Shown piece after piece: positions 1 to 20,329 of a stretch of DNA of 64,000 nucleotides. Numbering within the stretch: the stretch's first letter is position 1; every line of letters begins with the position of its first letter. Below the pieces are notes generated by a model. It saw nothing but the letters and a program-made list of their open reading frames with translations. It did no database searches and had not been told where the DNA came from. A program made the position numbers and the translations under genes. Source of the DNA: Paratrimastix pyriformis (lineage: Eukaryota > Preaxostyla > Paratrimastigidae); the NCBI GenBank assembly GCA_027972325.1, contig JAPMOS010000021.1, positions 132,501 to 196,500 of the forward strand, written 5' to 3'.

Positions 1-237
1 CAGACACAGACACAGACACAGACAGACAGCACAGCACAGACAGCACAGACAGCACAGATAGCACAGACAGACAGCACAGCACAGACAGCACAGACAGACA
101 GCACAGCACAGACAGACAGCACAGCACAGCACAGACACAGACACAGACACAGACAGACAGCACAGACAGACAGCACAGCACAGCACAATCACAATCACAG
201 TCACAGTCACAGTCACAGTCACAGTCACAGTCACAGT

Positions 238-271
<34 letters not shown>

Positions 272-300
272 CAGTCACAGAGCACCACACAGCACAGCAC
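1..300. repeat. CAGACA/CAGCACA and CACAGT microsatellite mix
   Basis: The first 300 bases are interleaved CAGACA, CAGCACA and, from about 190 to 250, CACAGT and CACAGG words. No coding signal is visible. It is continuous with the left edge of the window, so its full length is unknown. Confidence 0.9.
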
Positions 301-329
301 AGCACCCAGATACCAAGAGCCGCGGGGGT

Positions 330-478
330 GAGCCCAACAGACGCGCATGAAGGCGATTAGGGGTGGCTGCAGCAGGCGCGGGGGCGGGGACGGACGGGTG
401 GAGGCGGTGCGGGCTCTTCATCCAGAGAGTCAGGAGGGGCGCCCGGGACCCGGTCCACAAGCTCGGGCAGCTCACGGG
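330..478 (-). other. Unique-sequence island; possible ferlin linker exon
   Basis: This is the only non-repetitive stretch in the first kilobase. On the minus strand a possible acceptor (ending CTCGCAG) is followed by an open frame rich in Pro and Glu/Asp, and a GTCCGT donor-like site lies inside it. That would suit a linker between C2 domains of the ferlin that ends to the right, but there is no recognisable domain, so this is a weak inference. It could equally be intron or intergenic DNA. Confidence 0.2.
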
Positions 479-572
479 GTGGCTGCGAGTTTTGGCAAGG
501 GTGTGTGTGTGTGCGCGTGGGAGGGATGGTCAGAGGGAGAGTCAGAGGGATAGTCAGAGGGACAGCCGCCAA

Positions 573-600
<28 letters not shown>

Positions 601-607
<7 letters not shown>

Positions 608-1250
608 CAAGACACACACAAGACACACACAAGACACACACAACACACACAAGACACAAGACACAAGAAGACAAGACACACACAAGACACACACAAGACA
701 CAGACACGACACAGACACGACACAGACACGACACAGACACGACACAGACACGACACACACAAGACACACACAAGACACACACAAGACACACACAAGACAC
801 ACACAAGACACACAAGACACACACAAGAAGACAAGACACACACAAGACACACACAAGACACAGACACGACACAGACACGACACAGACACGACACACACAA
901 GACACACACAAGACACACACAAGACACACACAAGACACACACAAGACACACACAAGACACACACAAGACACACACAAGACACACACAAGACACACAGGGA
1001 TACAGTCAGGGCAAGAAGGGCGACACACAAGACACACACACACACACACACAAGACACACACACAAGACACACACACAAGACACACACACAAGACACACA
1101 CACACAAGACACACACACAGGACAGAGAGAGACACATAGACACACACACACAAGACACACACACAAGACACACACACACAGGACAGAGAGAGACACATAG
1201 ACACACACACACACACAAGACACACACACAAGACACACACACACAGAAAA
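601..1250. repeat. ACACAAGAC / ACACGACACAG satellite
   Basis: Tandem words of the type AAGACACACAC, with an ACACGACACAG sub-array near 700-770 and 860-890 and (CA)n stretches after 1,030. On the minus strand this reads GTCTTGTGTGT. A CCAG tetranucleotide run (about 569-605) precedes it. The same family recurs at 1,585-1,745, 5,870-6,030 and 37,800-38,430. All frames are nearly stop-free, so the long Cys/Val and Thr/His ORFs here are artefacts. Confidence 0.9.
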
Positions 1251-1581
1251 GAGGGAAGAGAGACACCGCAAGAAATGTAGGCACAGTCCACGAGGGAAGC
1301 GCCATAGTCAAGCAGTGTCCACCAAGCCAACATACGCAAGCAGGCGGCAGCGAACAAGGGTCAGTCAACGGCAAAGCGCTCAGGCGGAAGAGCACGTCAA
1401 CATCCGAGACCGGAAATCAGGACCCACAAGGGATCCGTCACATGGTGTGGATGGACAGCTCACGCTCTCACCACATCGCACGGCAGCAGCATGTGTCGCG
1501 CCAAAGGGGTCCCCGACACAGGCAAGACAAGGGGCAATCGGAGCATATGACACAGACCTTTTCGATTGGGTGCGCAAGTAG
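1251..1581 (+). repeat. 331-bp dispersed repeat, copy 1
   Basis: A 331-base unit that starts GAGGGAAGAGAGACACCGC and ends GATTGGGTGCGCAAGTAG. It recurs at 3,566-3,896 and 3,966-4,296; by eye I see no difference between the three copies. It is flanked on both sides by CA-rich satellite. Several frames are open, but none resembles a known domain. It may be a non-coding mobile unit or a piece of one of the neighbouring retroelements. Confidence 0.9.
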
Positions 1582-1584
1582 AAG

Positions 1585-1748
1585 ACAGAGAGAGACACAT
1601 AGACACACACACACACAAGACACACACACAAGACACACACACAAGACACACACACACACACAAGACACACACACACACACAAGACACACACACACAGGAC
1701 AGAGAGAGACACATAGACACACACACACACAAGACACACACACATTGA
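1585..1748. repeat. ACACAAGAC satellite
   Basis: Same CA/AAGACAC family as at 601-1,250, abutting the right end of the first 331-bp unit. Two internal GGACAGAGAGAGACACATAG words also occur at about 1,119 and 1,182, so this block duplicates part of the earlier array. Confidence 0.9.
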
Positions 1749-1957
1749 TGATCTTTGAGCCTGTTGGGTATACAGTGCTAAGAGGAAAAACGCACGCACG
1801 AACTTACTGGCGGCGTCCTCCTCCTATCGCGCTGTCGTGGCTCGTCCCACCCCTGCGCGGATCAGGGCGACCCGTGAAGGTGTCGTAGGGGGGAGGGAGA
1901 AATCAACTTGGGGCTGTGGCCGGGCGGTGGATCTGGGTGCTGGCTCGGTCCCTGCGG

Positions 1958-3420
1958 TCACTGTTGGCCACCTCGCATGAGGAACAGTGCCAGCATGCTC
2001 CGCGTCAAGTCCCCGCTGATCCTCCGCAGGGCCTCGCAGAGCGTCTTGTGCTCGGTGCCAGGGACGAGCTGGAGGAGGTCCCGAATCGACTGTCCCGGGA
2101 TGCACCCGGTGGCCCCGAAGAGAAGGGCTCGGTTGTCGAACCCCGCCGCCTGGCAGTAGTCCCGATACTGGGCGAGCTTCCCGTCCCGCGCTCCTGTCAG
2201 GTCCTCGTCCCGCGCGGCAGTGGTGACGGCCAGCTCGATGACGGTGGGGGTCTCCGGCCCTCCCTCGCCGGGGCACACCAGCAGGTCGGGTCGGAGGTGG
2301 CGCAGGTGGGCCGGGATTCGCGCCAGGAGCTCCTCCGGGATCTGGGTGGCCTTGCGTGCGTTGGCTGCCGAGTCGTGGACGACCACCTTCAGGCCGGCGG
2401 CCGTGAGGGCCCTGGCCAAGGCCCGGAGCACCTGGTCATGGCGCTTCACATAGAATAGCCGGAAGTGGCGGCAGCCCCCCAGGAGGTGGCTCTGGGTCTC
2501 CACGGTCCCGCACCCGAATGGACAGAGCGCGGATCCCCGGCCCCCCCCGAGCCGGGCCTTGACCTGATTGACCCCCCAGAAGGCCTGGCACTTGGCTGCA
2601 CACAGCTTGCGCACCGTGGAGAGTGCTCCCCGCGCCTGGTCCACCAGGTGTTGCTGACCCGGGCCGAGATGGGTTCCAGTGGATGGTAGGCGTACGGGCA
2701 CGCCAGCCAGTTGCGTGCCTCCTCCTCCTCGTGGGCCAGCCTTGCCAGGGCCGTGAGCAGTGAGCGTGTGAGGAACTTGTGTGAGAAGGGCAGTGGGGAC
2801 TCGGCTGGGCCTGAGGGCCACTGGGCGGGGCCGATCGGGCCGCAGAGCTCTTGCGTTGGGAATGTGGCCTGGATGCCCCTACTGTCTGTGGGTCCCCCGT
2901 GGAGTGCCGCCTCGGCCAGGTGGTCGGCCAGCTGGTTGCCAGGGATGGAGGGGATCACCAGGGCCCCCGGGATCCGGTCCACGTGCGCCGGGACGTAGCG
3001 GAGGACCACAGGCTTGGCCGCTTGGAGGGCCTCCCGGAGGGCCAGCACCCGCGCGTGCGCAAATTGGATTCGCGTCCACCCCGCCGCAGCGCCCAGGGCA
3101 TACTGGCTGTCCGCACAGATGGCCACCGGCTGGTGTGGGAGGAGGCGCCCGTCGGCCCGGGCGGACTTGATGGTGGCCACGGCGAGCTCCATCGCAGCCA
3201 GCTCCGCGTCGCCGTTCCCCGCGCCTGTGGGGAGGCGTACGGCGGCCGCGGTCGTCCGGTCTCGGGTCATGAGTACTGCCGCGGCGCCCCCGCCCTGCCC
3301 TTGTTGGAACGATCCGTCCGTGAAGAGGAGCGCCGCATTTCGCGGGACCGTGCTCAGCCAGCAGAGGTACGTCTGGAGCTCCGTCAGCTTGATGAAGGCC
3401 GGTGGTCGGGTGCCTTGCGG
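1958..3420 (-). mobile_element. Non-LTR retrotransposon 3' end: RNase H, H2CC finger, PD-(D/E)XK-like domain
   Basis: Reading leftwards from the (AC)n tract at 3,420, a ribonuclease H fold is clear: LLFTDGS, DAELAAMELAV, ICADSQYALG and GNQLADHLAE supply the four acidic positions. A change of reading frame follows near 2,660, then a C-x3-C-x7-H-x4-C finger (CPFGCGTVETQSHLLGGC). Last comes a C-terminal module with RPDLLV, VIELAVT and a GKLAQY lysine, the layout of the restriction-like nuclease domain at the end of some LINE proteins. It stops near 1,958. No reverse transcriptase is visible, so the copy is 5'-truncated or broken at the satellite. It has the same orientation as the ferlin. RNase H together with a restriction-like nuclease is an uncommon pairing, so the clade is left open. 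Confidence 0.8.
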
Positions 3421-3565
<145 letters not shown>

Positions 3566-3929
3566 GAGGGAAGAGAGACACCGCAAGAAATGTAGGCACA
3601 GTCCACGAGGGAAGCGCCATAGTCAAGCAGTGTCCACCAAGCCAACATACGCAAGCAGGCGGCAGCGAACAAGGGTCAGTCAACGGCAAAGCGCTCAGGC
3701 GGAAGAGCACGTCAACATCCGAGACCGGAAATCAGGACCCACAAGGGATCCGTCACATGGTGTGGATGGACAGCTCACGCTCTCACCACATCGCACGGCA
3801 GCAGCATGTGTCGCGCCAAAGGGGTCCCCGACACAGGCAAGACAAGGGGCAATCGGAGCATATGACACAGACCTTTTCGATTGGGTGCGCAAGTAGAATG
3901 TCGATGGCGAGCATCGACGACGGACGGGA

Positions 3930-3930
<1 letters not shown>
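3566..3930 (+). repeat. 331-bp dispersed repeat, copy 2 (extends to 365 bp)
   Basis: Copy 2 of the unit at 1,251-1,581. It shares a further 34 bases of 3' flank with copy 3 (TCGATGGCGAGCATCGACGA and on to GGGAC), which copy 1 lacks. Copies 2 and 3 therefore duplicated together, or copy 1 was cut short at its AAGTAG end. Confidence 0.9.
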
Positions 3931-3965
<35 letters not shown>

Positions 3966-3966
<1 letters not shown>

Positions 3967-4330
3967 AGGGAAGAGAGACACCGCAAGAAATGTAGGCACA
4001 GTCCACGAGGGAAGCGCCATAGTCAAGCAGTGTCCACCAAGCCAACATACGCAAGCAGGCGGCAGCGAACAAGGGTCAGTCAACGGCAAAGCGCTCAGGC
4101 GGAAGAGCACGTCAACATCCGAGACCGGAAATCAGGACCCACAAGGGATCCGTCACATGGTGTGGATGGACAGCTCACGCTCTCACCACATCGCACGGCA
4201 GCAGCATGTGTCGCGCCAAAGGGGTCCCCGACACAGGCAAGACAAGGGGCAATCGGAGCATATGACACAGACCTTTTCGATTGGGTGCGCAAGTAGAATG
4301 TCGATGGCGAGCATCGACGACGGACGGGAC
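3966..4330 (+). repeat. 331-bp dispersed repeat, copy 3 (extends to 365 bp)
   Basis: Identical by eye to copy 2 including the extra 3' flank. The final CGGACGGGAC of that flank runs straight into the GGGAC pentamer array, which suggests the array grew out of the end of this unit. Confidence 0.9.
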
Positions 4331-4750
4331 GGGACGGCAACGAACGGGACGGGTCGGGACGGGACGGCGCACCAGGGACGGGACGTAGGGGCAGCACGAC
4401 CAGGACAGGCCACACGTAGCACAGAGGGGCACGATGAAGAACGGGACGGACGGGACGGGACGGGACGGGACGGGACGGGACGGGACGGGGCCGGGGTGTG
4501 GAGAGTGTGGGGGGGAGCAGAAGTAGGGACAGGAAGAAGGAAGAAAACGGTCCATCCCCACGAGACGGGGAGTGGATCCGGAAAGTGTAGTGGCACCCAG
4601 AATGAGCCTACTGATCGGAGCGCTAGGGGCAGTGCCACCACCTCCGGGGGATCCCCCCCGGCCACACACCACCACGGGACGGGACGAGCAAAACAAAAGG
4701 ACGGGACGAGCAAGGGGGACGGGACAGGACAGGGGACAAGGGACACGGGT
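4320..4750. repeat. GGGAC-rich minisatellite
   Basis: Repeated GACGGGAC words, densest at 4,321-4,375 and 4,440-4,490 and again, more degenerate, at 4,676-4,745. A short unique segment lies between. Nothing in it looks coding. Confidence 0.85.
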
Positions 4751-4767
4751 CAGGACAGGCAGCTGAG

Positions 4768-5800
4768 TTACAGATGGATCGCCCATGGGGTCCACACTTG
4801 GTCGCCCCGGGACAGGAAGATCCAGTAACTGCAGCGCAGGACAGTGTCAGAGATCGAGGTGGAGAGGGTTTTGGAGCCAATGCCCAGCAGCCGGGTCATG
4901 GCATGATAGGAACGTGTCAGGAACCCGATGGAGCCCACCTCGAAGGGGACCAGCTCCACCGTCCAGCCCTTCACCGCCAGGTCGCGGGTCAGGGCCAAAT
5001 AGCGGGCTGTTTTACGCTCGTGTGCCGCACTCACATTGTGCTCCGAGGGGACTGTAAGTTCCAGGAGCACAATCTTTTCAGTGTCTCCGAGCGCAGCACC
5101 AGGTCCGGGCGCTGCTGGGTGCCGGCACCCCCAGTGCAGCATCCAGGGGAACACCATTCGGGAAATCGGGCAGGTCAACGTACATCACCCAGTCACGGGC
5201 CAGATCAAGTAAGCTCGGGGCGGCAGCAGCGGCAGCAGGGACGGCAGCAGGGGCGGGGACAGGGACATGGGCGCGAGGGGCGGGAGCAGGCGGGACAGCT
5301 GGAGCAGCTGGGGCAGGAACAGGAGCAGGAGCAGGGACCGGGGTAGGGCTTTGGCTGCGGCCACAGCAGCAGCAGCTTTCACGAAGCGGACACAGGCACG
5401 GGTTCGAGCCGGAGCAGCCGCAGCAACAATAGCAGCAGCAGTAGCAAGGGCAGGAGCAGGAGCAGGAGCAGGAGCGGGAGCAGGAGCAGGAGCAGGAGCA
5501 GGGGCAGGGGTAGGGACAGGGCAGCCGCAACAACAGCAGCGGCCTTGACAAAGCGGATGCCCCGCTTGACGGGGGCCAGAGTGCGGGATTTCTCCACCTT
5601 GTCCCGGATCGCACCGGCAACCAGGGTCAAGACGTGATTGTGACGCCACGTGAATCGACCCTGCTCGAGTGCTTTCCCGCAGAAGCTCAAGATGTGAAAG
5701 AGCCCACAGTGCGCTTTCCCACACAGTGCGCAACGGTCATCCACCGTTTTCCGCCATCGGGTCAGGTTCAGAGGGGAGGGGACAGTGTCAAGGGTGGCAT
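4768..5800 (-). mobile_element. Second, different non-LTR retrotransposon 3' end: H2CC finger and PD-(D/E)XK-like domain
   Basis: From the (AC)n at 5,800 leftwards the minus strand encodes a finger of the form C-x2-C-x8-H-x4-C (CALCGKAHCGLFHILSFC) followed by FTWRHNHVL, a pattern usual just after the reverse transcriptase of many LINEs. Next is a low-complexity Ala/Pro/Ser/Arg tract (about 5,220-5,520, GGAGCA repeats), then RPDLVL, LLELTVPSEHN and ERKTARY, the conserved core of a PD-(D/E)XK-type terminal domain. These parts lie in more than one frame, so it is a fossil. It is clearly a different family from the 1,958-3,420 element. There is no reverse transcriptase or 5' end in the window. 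Confidence 0.75.
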
Positions 5801-5801
5801 T

Positions 5802-5873
<72 letters not shown>

Positions 5874-6036
5874 GACACACAAGACACACACAAGACACAC
5901 ACACAAGACACACACACACACACACAAGACACACACACAGGACAGAGAGACACACACAAGACACACACAAGACACACACACAAGACACACACACAAGACA
6001 CACACACAGGACAGAGAGAGACACACAGAGACACAC
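5802..6036. repeat. (AC)n then ACACAAGAC satellite
   Basis: About 70 bases of pure AC, then AAGACACACAC words and GGACAGAGAG words up to the ferlin exon that ends at 6,041. Read on the minus strand, the ferlin donor GTCCGTGTGT runs directly into this satellite. Confidence 0.9.
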
Positions 6037-6040
6037 GGAC

Positions 6041-14994
<8,954 letters not shown>

Positions 14995-15177
14995 CCCGAA
15001 GCTAAATGTATGAACCCAGGGGTCAACTGCGCCTCTCAGCACTTGACAGGTCGACGTTCCAGGCTTTCCCTGCCGATTCAGGGGATTCCCGACCACAAAC
15101 ACAACACTCCAACAGATTTTAAAAGAAATCAAAACGCCCCGATGATGCAGAACCAGCCCATCATTTGGCGATGTTGA

Positions 15178-17520
15178 GACGGAACACGCGATCTCCCTTG
15201 TTGATGGCCCGCCGCTTCTTCTTCGCCTGCCGCCCGAGCTTCTGCCCGTCGTGGTGGATGCATCTGTCTCCCCCTTATGCACATATCTGCGGCTGTTGAG
15301 TCTGTGTCGGGTCACCCGCACCGCCGTCCGGGGCACCCCCCACGAGCTGTCCTTCATCTTCGGCGACGATGACGACGAGCTGGTTCCCGAGGGCGTCTTC
15401 CCCACTCCCGACGCTCTGGCTGCCCTAGTGGGCCCCTGCAAGGGCCTGGTCGCGCTGACCCTACCCCAAATCGACCCCTCCATCTGCCATCGCCAGCAGG
15501 TCATCGGCACCCCCTGGGTGAGCGAGGCTTTCGCTGGGCACGACCGCCTGGCCGTGCTCAAGGTCCCCGCGGCAGCAATCTTGATGCCGACGCTGCCGAG
15601 CATCGTGGGCTGCCTGCCCGGGCTGGCGGAGCTTCACCTGGGCGGGCCAGACCTGTCCCGGTCCACGAAATGGCACCTGAAGGACTTTATGTCTGCCTCC
15701 CTTCACCGGGGCTTCTGTTCCCTTCTGGTTGCCCCTGAGCCTGTCCTGTCCCCAGCTTCGAGTCCTCCGCCACACCATGCCACTTCCCGGCCTGGAGGCA
15801 CGCGACTTGCTGCCGATCGCAGGCCAGCTCACGGATCTCCAGGTCCCCGACATGAACCCGGCGCAGCTCAGTGCGTCCTTCCTCGAAAGCCTGACCTCCG
15901 TGCAACGGCTGACCTTGGGCTGGTGCCCGGACAGCGTCCTGCAGCCCGTCGTCGCCTCGCGGCTGACCCAGCTCCGCCTGCGTCTCTCCGGCACGCCCTC
16001 GGGCCTGGCTGGCGTTGCGGGCCTCTGCCAACTGGAGACCCTCCAGGTGTCCCTGCGATGCAGCCCTTCCACGGCAGCGACGTTTGGCAGGCTGCTCGAA
16101 GCCAACCGAAAGACGCTGCGCACTGTGGTCCTCGCAGCCGATTGTGACGGGCCAATTCAGGCCTCGATGCTTCTCGATCCGCTGAGCAGACTGCCCCACC
16201 TGACCGCCCTCACGGTGACCATGAATGGCGTTCGCGGTGGGGCGCCGCCCTCCCCCGGTGTCGTCATTGCGTGCCTGACGCCTGGACTGTTGGATCGGCT
16301 GGAGCACCTCGCGGTCAATCTTGGAGGAGACCATGACATCATCACAATCAGCACGATTCGCGTCGCTGGCCGGCGTCTCCGCACCCTGCACCTCGCTGTC
16401 CACCACATTCCTCTGGATTTGATCACCCTGGAGCTGGCCTGCCCCTGCCTGGAGAAGCTCGCCCTGCCTGCGGGCGCCATAACCTATTCTTGCCCTTCCC
16501 TCGGGGGGCTGATGATGGATTGTCCTCAGCTGTCCTCCATCGAGGGATTCCCGAGGGGCGTGACCCAATTCCGGGCCACGGCCATGTCCAACCTGACCCG
16601 GGTGCATGTGCCGTATCAGTACAATGGGTCACCAATTCCGCAGCAGCTCCTGGACGTGGCGCCCCGGCTGCGCGATCTGTCGCCCGAAGTCCTCGTCGCT
16701 GACGGCCCTCTTGGGTCGGCTTCTCTCGTCCAACTCGCTGACCCATCTGGCCATCTCCTTGTCTGGACTCCTGCCCAGTCATTCCGGGAAGGGCCGCACC
16801 CTGCGGCTGCCCGCCCAGCTTGAGCGGCTGGAGATGCGCATCGGCGCGCATGACCAGAAGCTGGTGGTGGATGGTCCCGGGCTCCGTTCGCTTGCCATTG
16901 ATGCGCCCGACCAATTTGACTTCAAAGTCCGAGTGGCCCTCCGCTGCCCTGCCCTGATGGCGCTCCGCCTAAACATGGGCCAGCTCGCCAGCCTCGGCCT
17001 GGCCGACCCGGAGGGCCCGGTCCCACCCCTGGTCAGCCTCAGTCTCTCCGTTCGGACCGAACCCAAACCTCGCCCACCGCTGCCCTGGGAATGCGAGCCG
17101 TACTTGGAGGATGCCGCCGGGCCGGTGGAGCTGCTCGGGGCCCGCCTGCGCCGGGTCAGCCTGCTGGGGGTCTTCCCCGCCTGGCCCCAGCTGGCCGCGG
17201 CCCTGAGCCGGCTGCCCCGACTGACCGATCTCCGCCTGGACTGGTTCATGTCCGCGTCCGACGTGGTCCTGGCCTGCCCCGCCCTCAAACGGCTGGTCCT
17301 GGGGGAGGTCCATTTCCAATCGATGGTGCTCGACTGCCCCCTTCTGGAGAACCTCTCTGCTGATTACTGGCCGGACATGTTCAAACTGCTCCCCCGGCCG
17401 GCCGAAGGGCGAGTCCCGCCCTACCTGCACATCGAGAGCGAGCACGTGTCCCAGGAGCTGCATGAGCGCTTCCCCTGGTTGAACCACCGGGTCCCGAACG
17501 CTGATGCCGAGCCACGCTGA
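15178..17520 (+). pseudogene. F-box/LRR-like gene copy, start lost and frame broken
   Basis: This is the inverted partner of the gene at 25,983-28,359. It begins with a region like an F-box (LRLPPELLPVVVDAS, YLRLLSLCRVTRTAV) and continues with loose leucine-rich strand/helix repeats (LTALTVTMNG, LEHLAVNLGGDHD, LRRVSLLGVFPAWPQL). Compared with the partner, the paired start codons are replaced by ACG. One extra base near 15,735 and a two-base loss near 16,702 shift the frame, so three frames cover what is one frame elsewhere. It ends at 17,520. F-box proteins act as substrate receptors of SCF ubiquitin ligases; that role is by family only. An assembly error could explain the indels but not the missing start. 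Confidence 0.7.
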
Positions 17521-17579
17521 TATGCTGGTCTGCTCATTGGCTTTCCTTCCCTCCCCCCTCCACCCCCGGACCTTCGAAC

Positions 17580-18335
17580 CCAACAAGTGATGAGCCCCCC
17601 ACTTTCCTTCCTTCCTCGTCCAAGGGCCCGCCCGACCCGGGGCTTCGAGCCTCTCTCTGTCTGGCTCAAAAATGAGCCCCCCACTGTCCTTCCTTCCTCG
17701 TCCAGGGCGTCCAACATCCCTCCCGACCCGGGGCTTCAAGCCTCTCTCTCTGTCTGGCTCAACAAGTGATGAGCTCCCCTTTCGTGTCCGATTCCTCCTC
17801 GGACGCACCTCGCCGCCCGTTCGCCCCAAATCCCCCCCCTTCGCCCTCGCCCATGATGCGAAGGGCCCCCCCCCCCCCCCCCCGATGGGAAATCGTGCGG
17901 ATTCTCGTCCGATGATGTGATTTTTATCCAATATATCCGCCACCACATTCATGCTCGTTCCCCGGTCTTCGGGAAACAGGGATTCTCGTCCGATGATGTG
18001 ATAATTCTCCAATAGATCCGCCAGAAGTCCCCCACCACATTCATGCTCGTTCCCCGGTCTTCGGGAAACAGGGATTCTCGTCCGATGATGTGATAATTCT
18101 CCAATAGATCCGCCAGAAGTCCCCCACCACATTATTAATGCTCGTTCCCCGGTCTTCGGGAAGCGGTCTCAATAGAGTTGCACGAAAGTTGTAAAAAAGG
18201 AGAAAAGTATCCCCCAGGTCATCACGCACCCCCATCATCAACCATCCATCACCGCGCCCCGGTCTTTGGGATCCCCCCCCCCCCCCCCAGGTCATCACGC
18301 ACCCCCATCATCAACCATCCATCACCGGGCCCCAG
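17580..18335. repeat. Three tandem duplications downstream of the F-box-like copy
   Basis: (a) 17,584-17,668 and 17,669-17,770 are two roughly 90-bp units (shared CCCGACCCGGGGCTTC). (b) 17,900-17,983, 17,984-18,075 and 18,076-18,168 are three roughly 92-bp units (shared GATTCTCGTCCGATGATGTG). (c) 18,217-18,260 and 18,289-18,333 repeat CAGGTCATCACGCACCCCCA. Poly-C runs lie at 17,870, 18,275 and 18,425. Parts of (a) match, inverted, the flank of the partner gene near 25,560-25,745. Confidence 0.85.
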
Positions 18336-18599
18336 AGGCGGGGGGCAGATCCGCCCAAGAGTCACGCCGGAGGGGTGGTGGGTCTGGTGTCGGTCCAGGG
18401 GGGATTCAGGCAGCCCCCGCCCCCCCCCCCCCCCCCCCCCCATGTCAAAAAATCATTCATTTTAAAAAAACTAATTACAAATAAGATCCTTTAAAAAAAC
18501 GGGAGGGGCTGTGGCGCCAACCTGGGTGAAAATGATGGGGATGAGGTGGCCAACAAGGGACGGGGGGTGACAGCGTCAACTGCATGGGTCAGGGTTCGT

Positions 18600-18910
18600 G
18601 ATGCAGCCACGTGATAAGGGGAGGGGTGATAGCCACCAGGGCCGAGAAGAGGGGATGGTGATAGCCACCAGGGCCGAGAAGAGGGGATGGGTGATAGCCA
18701 CCAGGGCCGAGAAGAGGGGAGGGGTGATAGCCACCAGGGCCGAGAAGAGGGGATGGGTGATAGCCACCAGGGCTGAGAAGGGGATGGGTGATAGCCACCA
18801 GGGCCGAGAAGAGGGATGGGTGATAGCCACCAGGGCTGAGAAGGGGATGGGTGATAGCCACCACCAGGGCCGAGAAGGGTGATAGCCACTGGGAGGGGTG
18901 ATAGCCACCG
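18600..18910. repeat. GATAGCCACCAGGGCCGAGAAG minisatellite
   Basis: About nine units of roughly 32 bp built on GATAGCCACCAGGGCCGAGA, with length variants (AGAGGGGATGGGT, AGGGGATGGGT). It lies downstream of B9D1. The GATAGCCAC core is shared with the arrays at 13.4 and 47.5 kb. Confidence 0.9.
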
Positions 18911-18939
18911 AACATCCACAAAGCCAACCAGATCCTGCG

Positions 18940-19055
18940 GGGGGTGGCGGTGATATGGCAACCTCATCGGAACACAGCGAAAAGTCCCACGTCCTCCATT
19001 CTTGCGGGGGGTCCGGTTATATGACGACCTCATCGGAACATACGGAGAAGCCCAG
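18940..19055 (-). repeat. Partial duplication of the B9D1 terminal exon
   Basis: The end of the last B9D1 exon around its stop (19,004-19,053) is repeated, diverged, at 18,940-18,985 (shared CTCATCGGAACA and TGCGGGGGGT words). It lies in the presumed 3' UTR. Confidence 0.7.
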
Positions 19056-20264
19056 CGAGGCCATGTGTCGCACGACAATGTTGAACCGGAGGGTGGCGTG
19101 GCCCCCCGACGCCACTCGGACCACTAAAAACGAAAACGAGAGGTCGGGTCAGTGGTCATGATGACCGGATTGGGTGGTGATGATGGGCAGGGTGGTGATG
19201 ATGACGATGAGTGGGTGGTGATGATGACTGGGTGGTGGTGATGGGCAGGGTGATGATGATGACTGGGTGGTGATGATGACGATGACTGGGTGGTGATGAT
19301 GACTGGGTGGTGGTGATGGGCAGGGTGGTGATGATGGGCAGGGTGGTGATGATGAGTGGGAGGTGATGATGACTGGGTGGTGATGATGACTGGTGGTGAT
19401 GATGCCTGGGTGGTGGTGATGACTGGATGGTGATGGGGCAGGGTGGTGATGACGACGTTTGCGCAGCGGGTGGGATGCAACATGGTGGTGTGAGGCCGTG
19501 GATGTGTGGGGTGCCACGCCCGCGCCCGGAGTCGCCCGTCCCCACAGGTATGCATGTCTGAACCGACCCTGGGAGGCTGACCTTCCCGGCCCAGGGACTG
19601 GGCCACAGTGTGCAAGTCGGCGTACTCAGCCCGGCGGCCCGAAATCCGCGTCAGCAGGGTCTGCAGGGCCGAGGACTCGCGCGGGGCAAAGAGCGGCACC
19701 CGCCGAACGAAACTGAATAACCCCCGGTGATAGAGACGTTTTTGAGTGGGAGGCAAGGTGGAGCGGTTGATGGGGGATAGATAAAAGACAATGGCAGACC
19801 TTCCTGGACCAATCGGAAGGTGCACGGTCCCGTACCCGATCACAACATCGTGTCCCAACCAATCCAGGGCCATGACCACCAAAATGATCTGTGGCCATCC
19901 AAAGGGCGTATCTGTTTTAAAAGTGGCCTGTGGGAAAGGGTTGATAAGTCGGGCACTCGGACATCCGGACCTGCAGAGGAAAGTTGAAAACAACTTGATG
20001 CCGACTCGGGCCGGACGGAGGCTTTGCGGCAGTTTGTGTGCTTCCATCCTCCAAACCCTATAATACAAAATGAAGAAATATAATTCGGTCATGTTCTACA
20101 GACCCCGACGAATTGCCATTTTTCGCCATAGTGATAGATATAATGGCAATGGATGTTATCGTATCCTGGAATCTGACAAAATGATGAGCCGGTTGTTAAG
20201 AAGCGACCAGCAGACCGTACACGACTCCAAGACACCGTTCAATATGAGCTGAAAAGTCTGCAGT
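19017..20264 (-). CDS. B9D1: B9D1, B9-domain protein of the ciliary transition zone
   Basis: B9D1 belongs to the MKS/tectonic-like complex, which with B9D2 and MKS1 gates entry of membrane proteins into cilia. Exons in consistent phase: about 20,264-20,216; 20,172-20,104; 20,057-19,971; 19,927-19,800; 19,712-19,582; 19,123-19,017. The read-through protein shows TFQLILNGVLESCT, YDNIHCHYIYHYGEKW, GLEDGSTQTAAK, VVFNFPLQ, TFKTDTPFGWPQIILVV, VIGYGTVHLPIGPG, PLFAPRES, GRRAEYADLHTVAQ and FNIVVRHMASLGF, in the order of animal B9D1. Five introns have GTC donors; the third-from-last junction is phase 2 and the next phase 1, and all join without a stop. The initiator Met is not found and may lie in an upstream exon. 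The length so far (about 190 aa) is normal. Confidence 0.9.
19150..19455. repeat. TGATGATGACTGGGTGG minisatellite in the last B9D1 intron
   Basis: Degenerate units of GGTGGTGATGATGACTGGGT and GGGCAGGGTGGTGATG fill most of the intron between the last two B9D1 exons. Confidence 0.9.
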
Positions 20265-20329
20265 TTGAATGATGATAAACGTGTTGGCCCGGGGAATAGA
20301 AACAAGAGCCGGAATGAATGAAGGAAAAT

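Noticed and set aside
357-1395. Cys/Val- and Thr/His-rich ORFs across the CA satellites
   Set aside because: Satellite translation only; no composition or domain of a real protein, and both strands are open at once.
1251-1581. 331-bp unit as a protein-coding exon
   Set aside because: Several frames are open on both strands and none matches a domain; identity between copies is at DNA level without codon bias.
4320-4500. GGGAC array as a telomere or interstitial telomere
   Set aside because: The pentamer is irregular and grows out of the 331-bp unit's end; no chromosome-end context.
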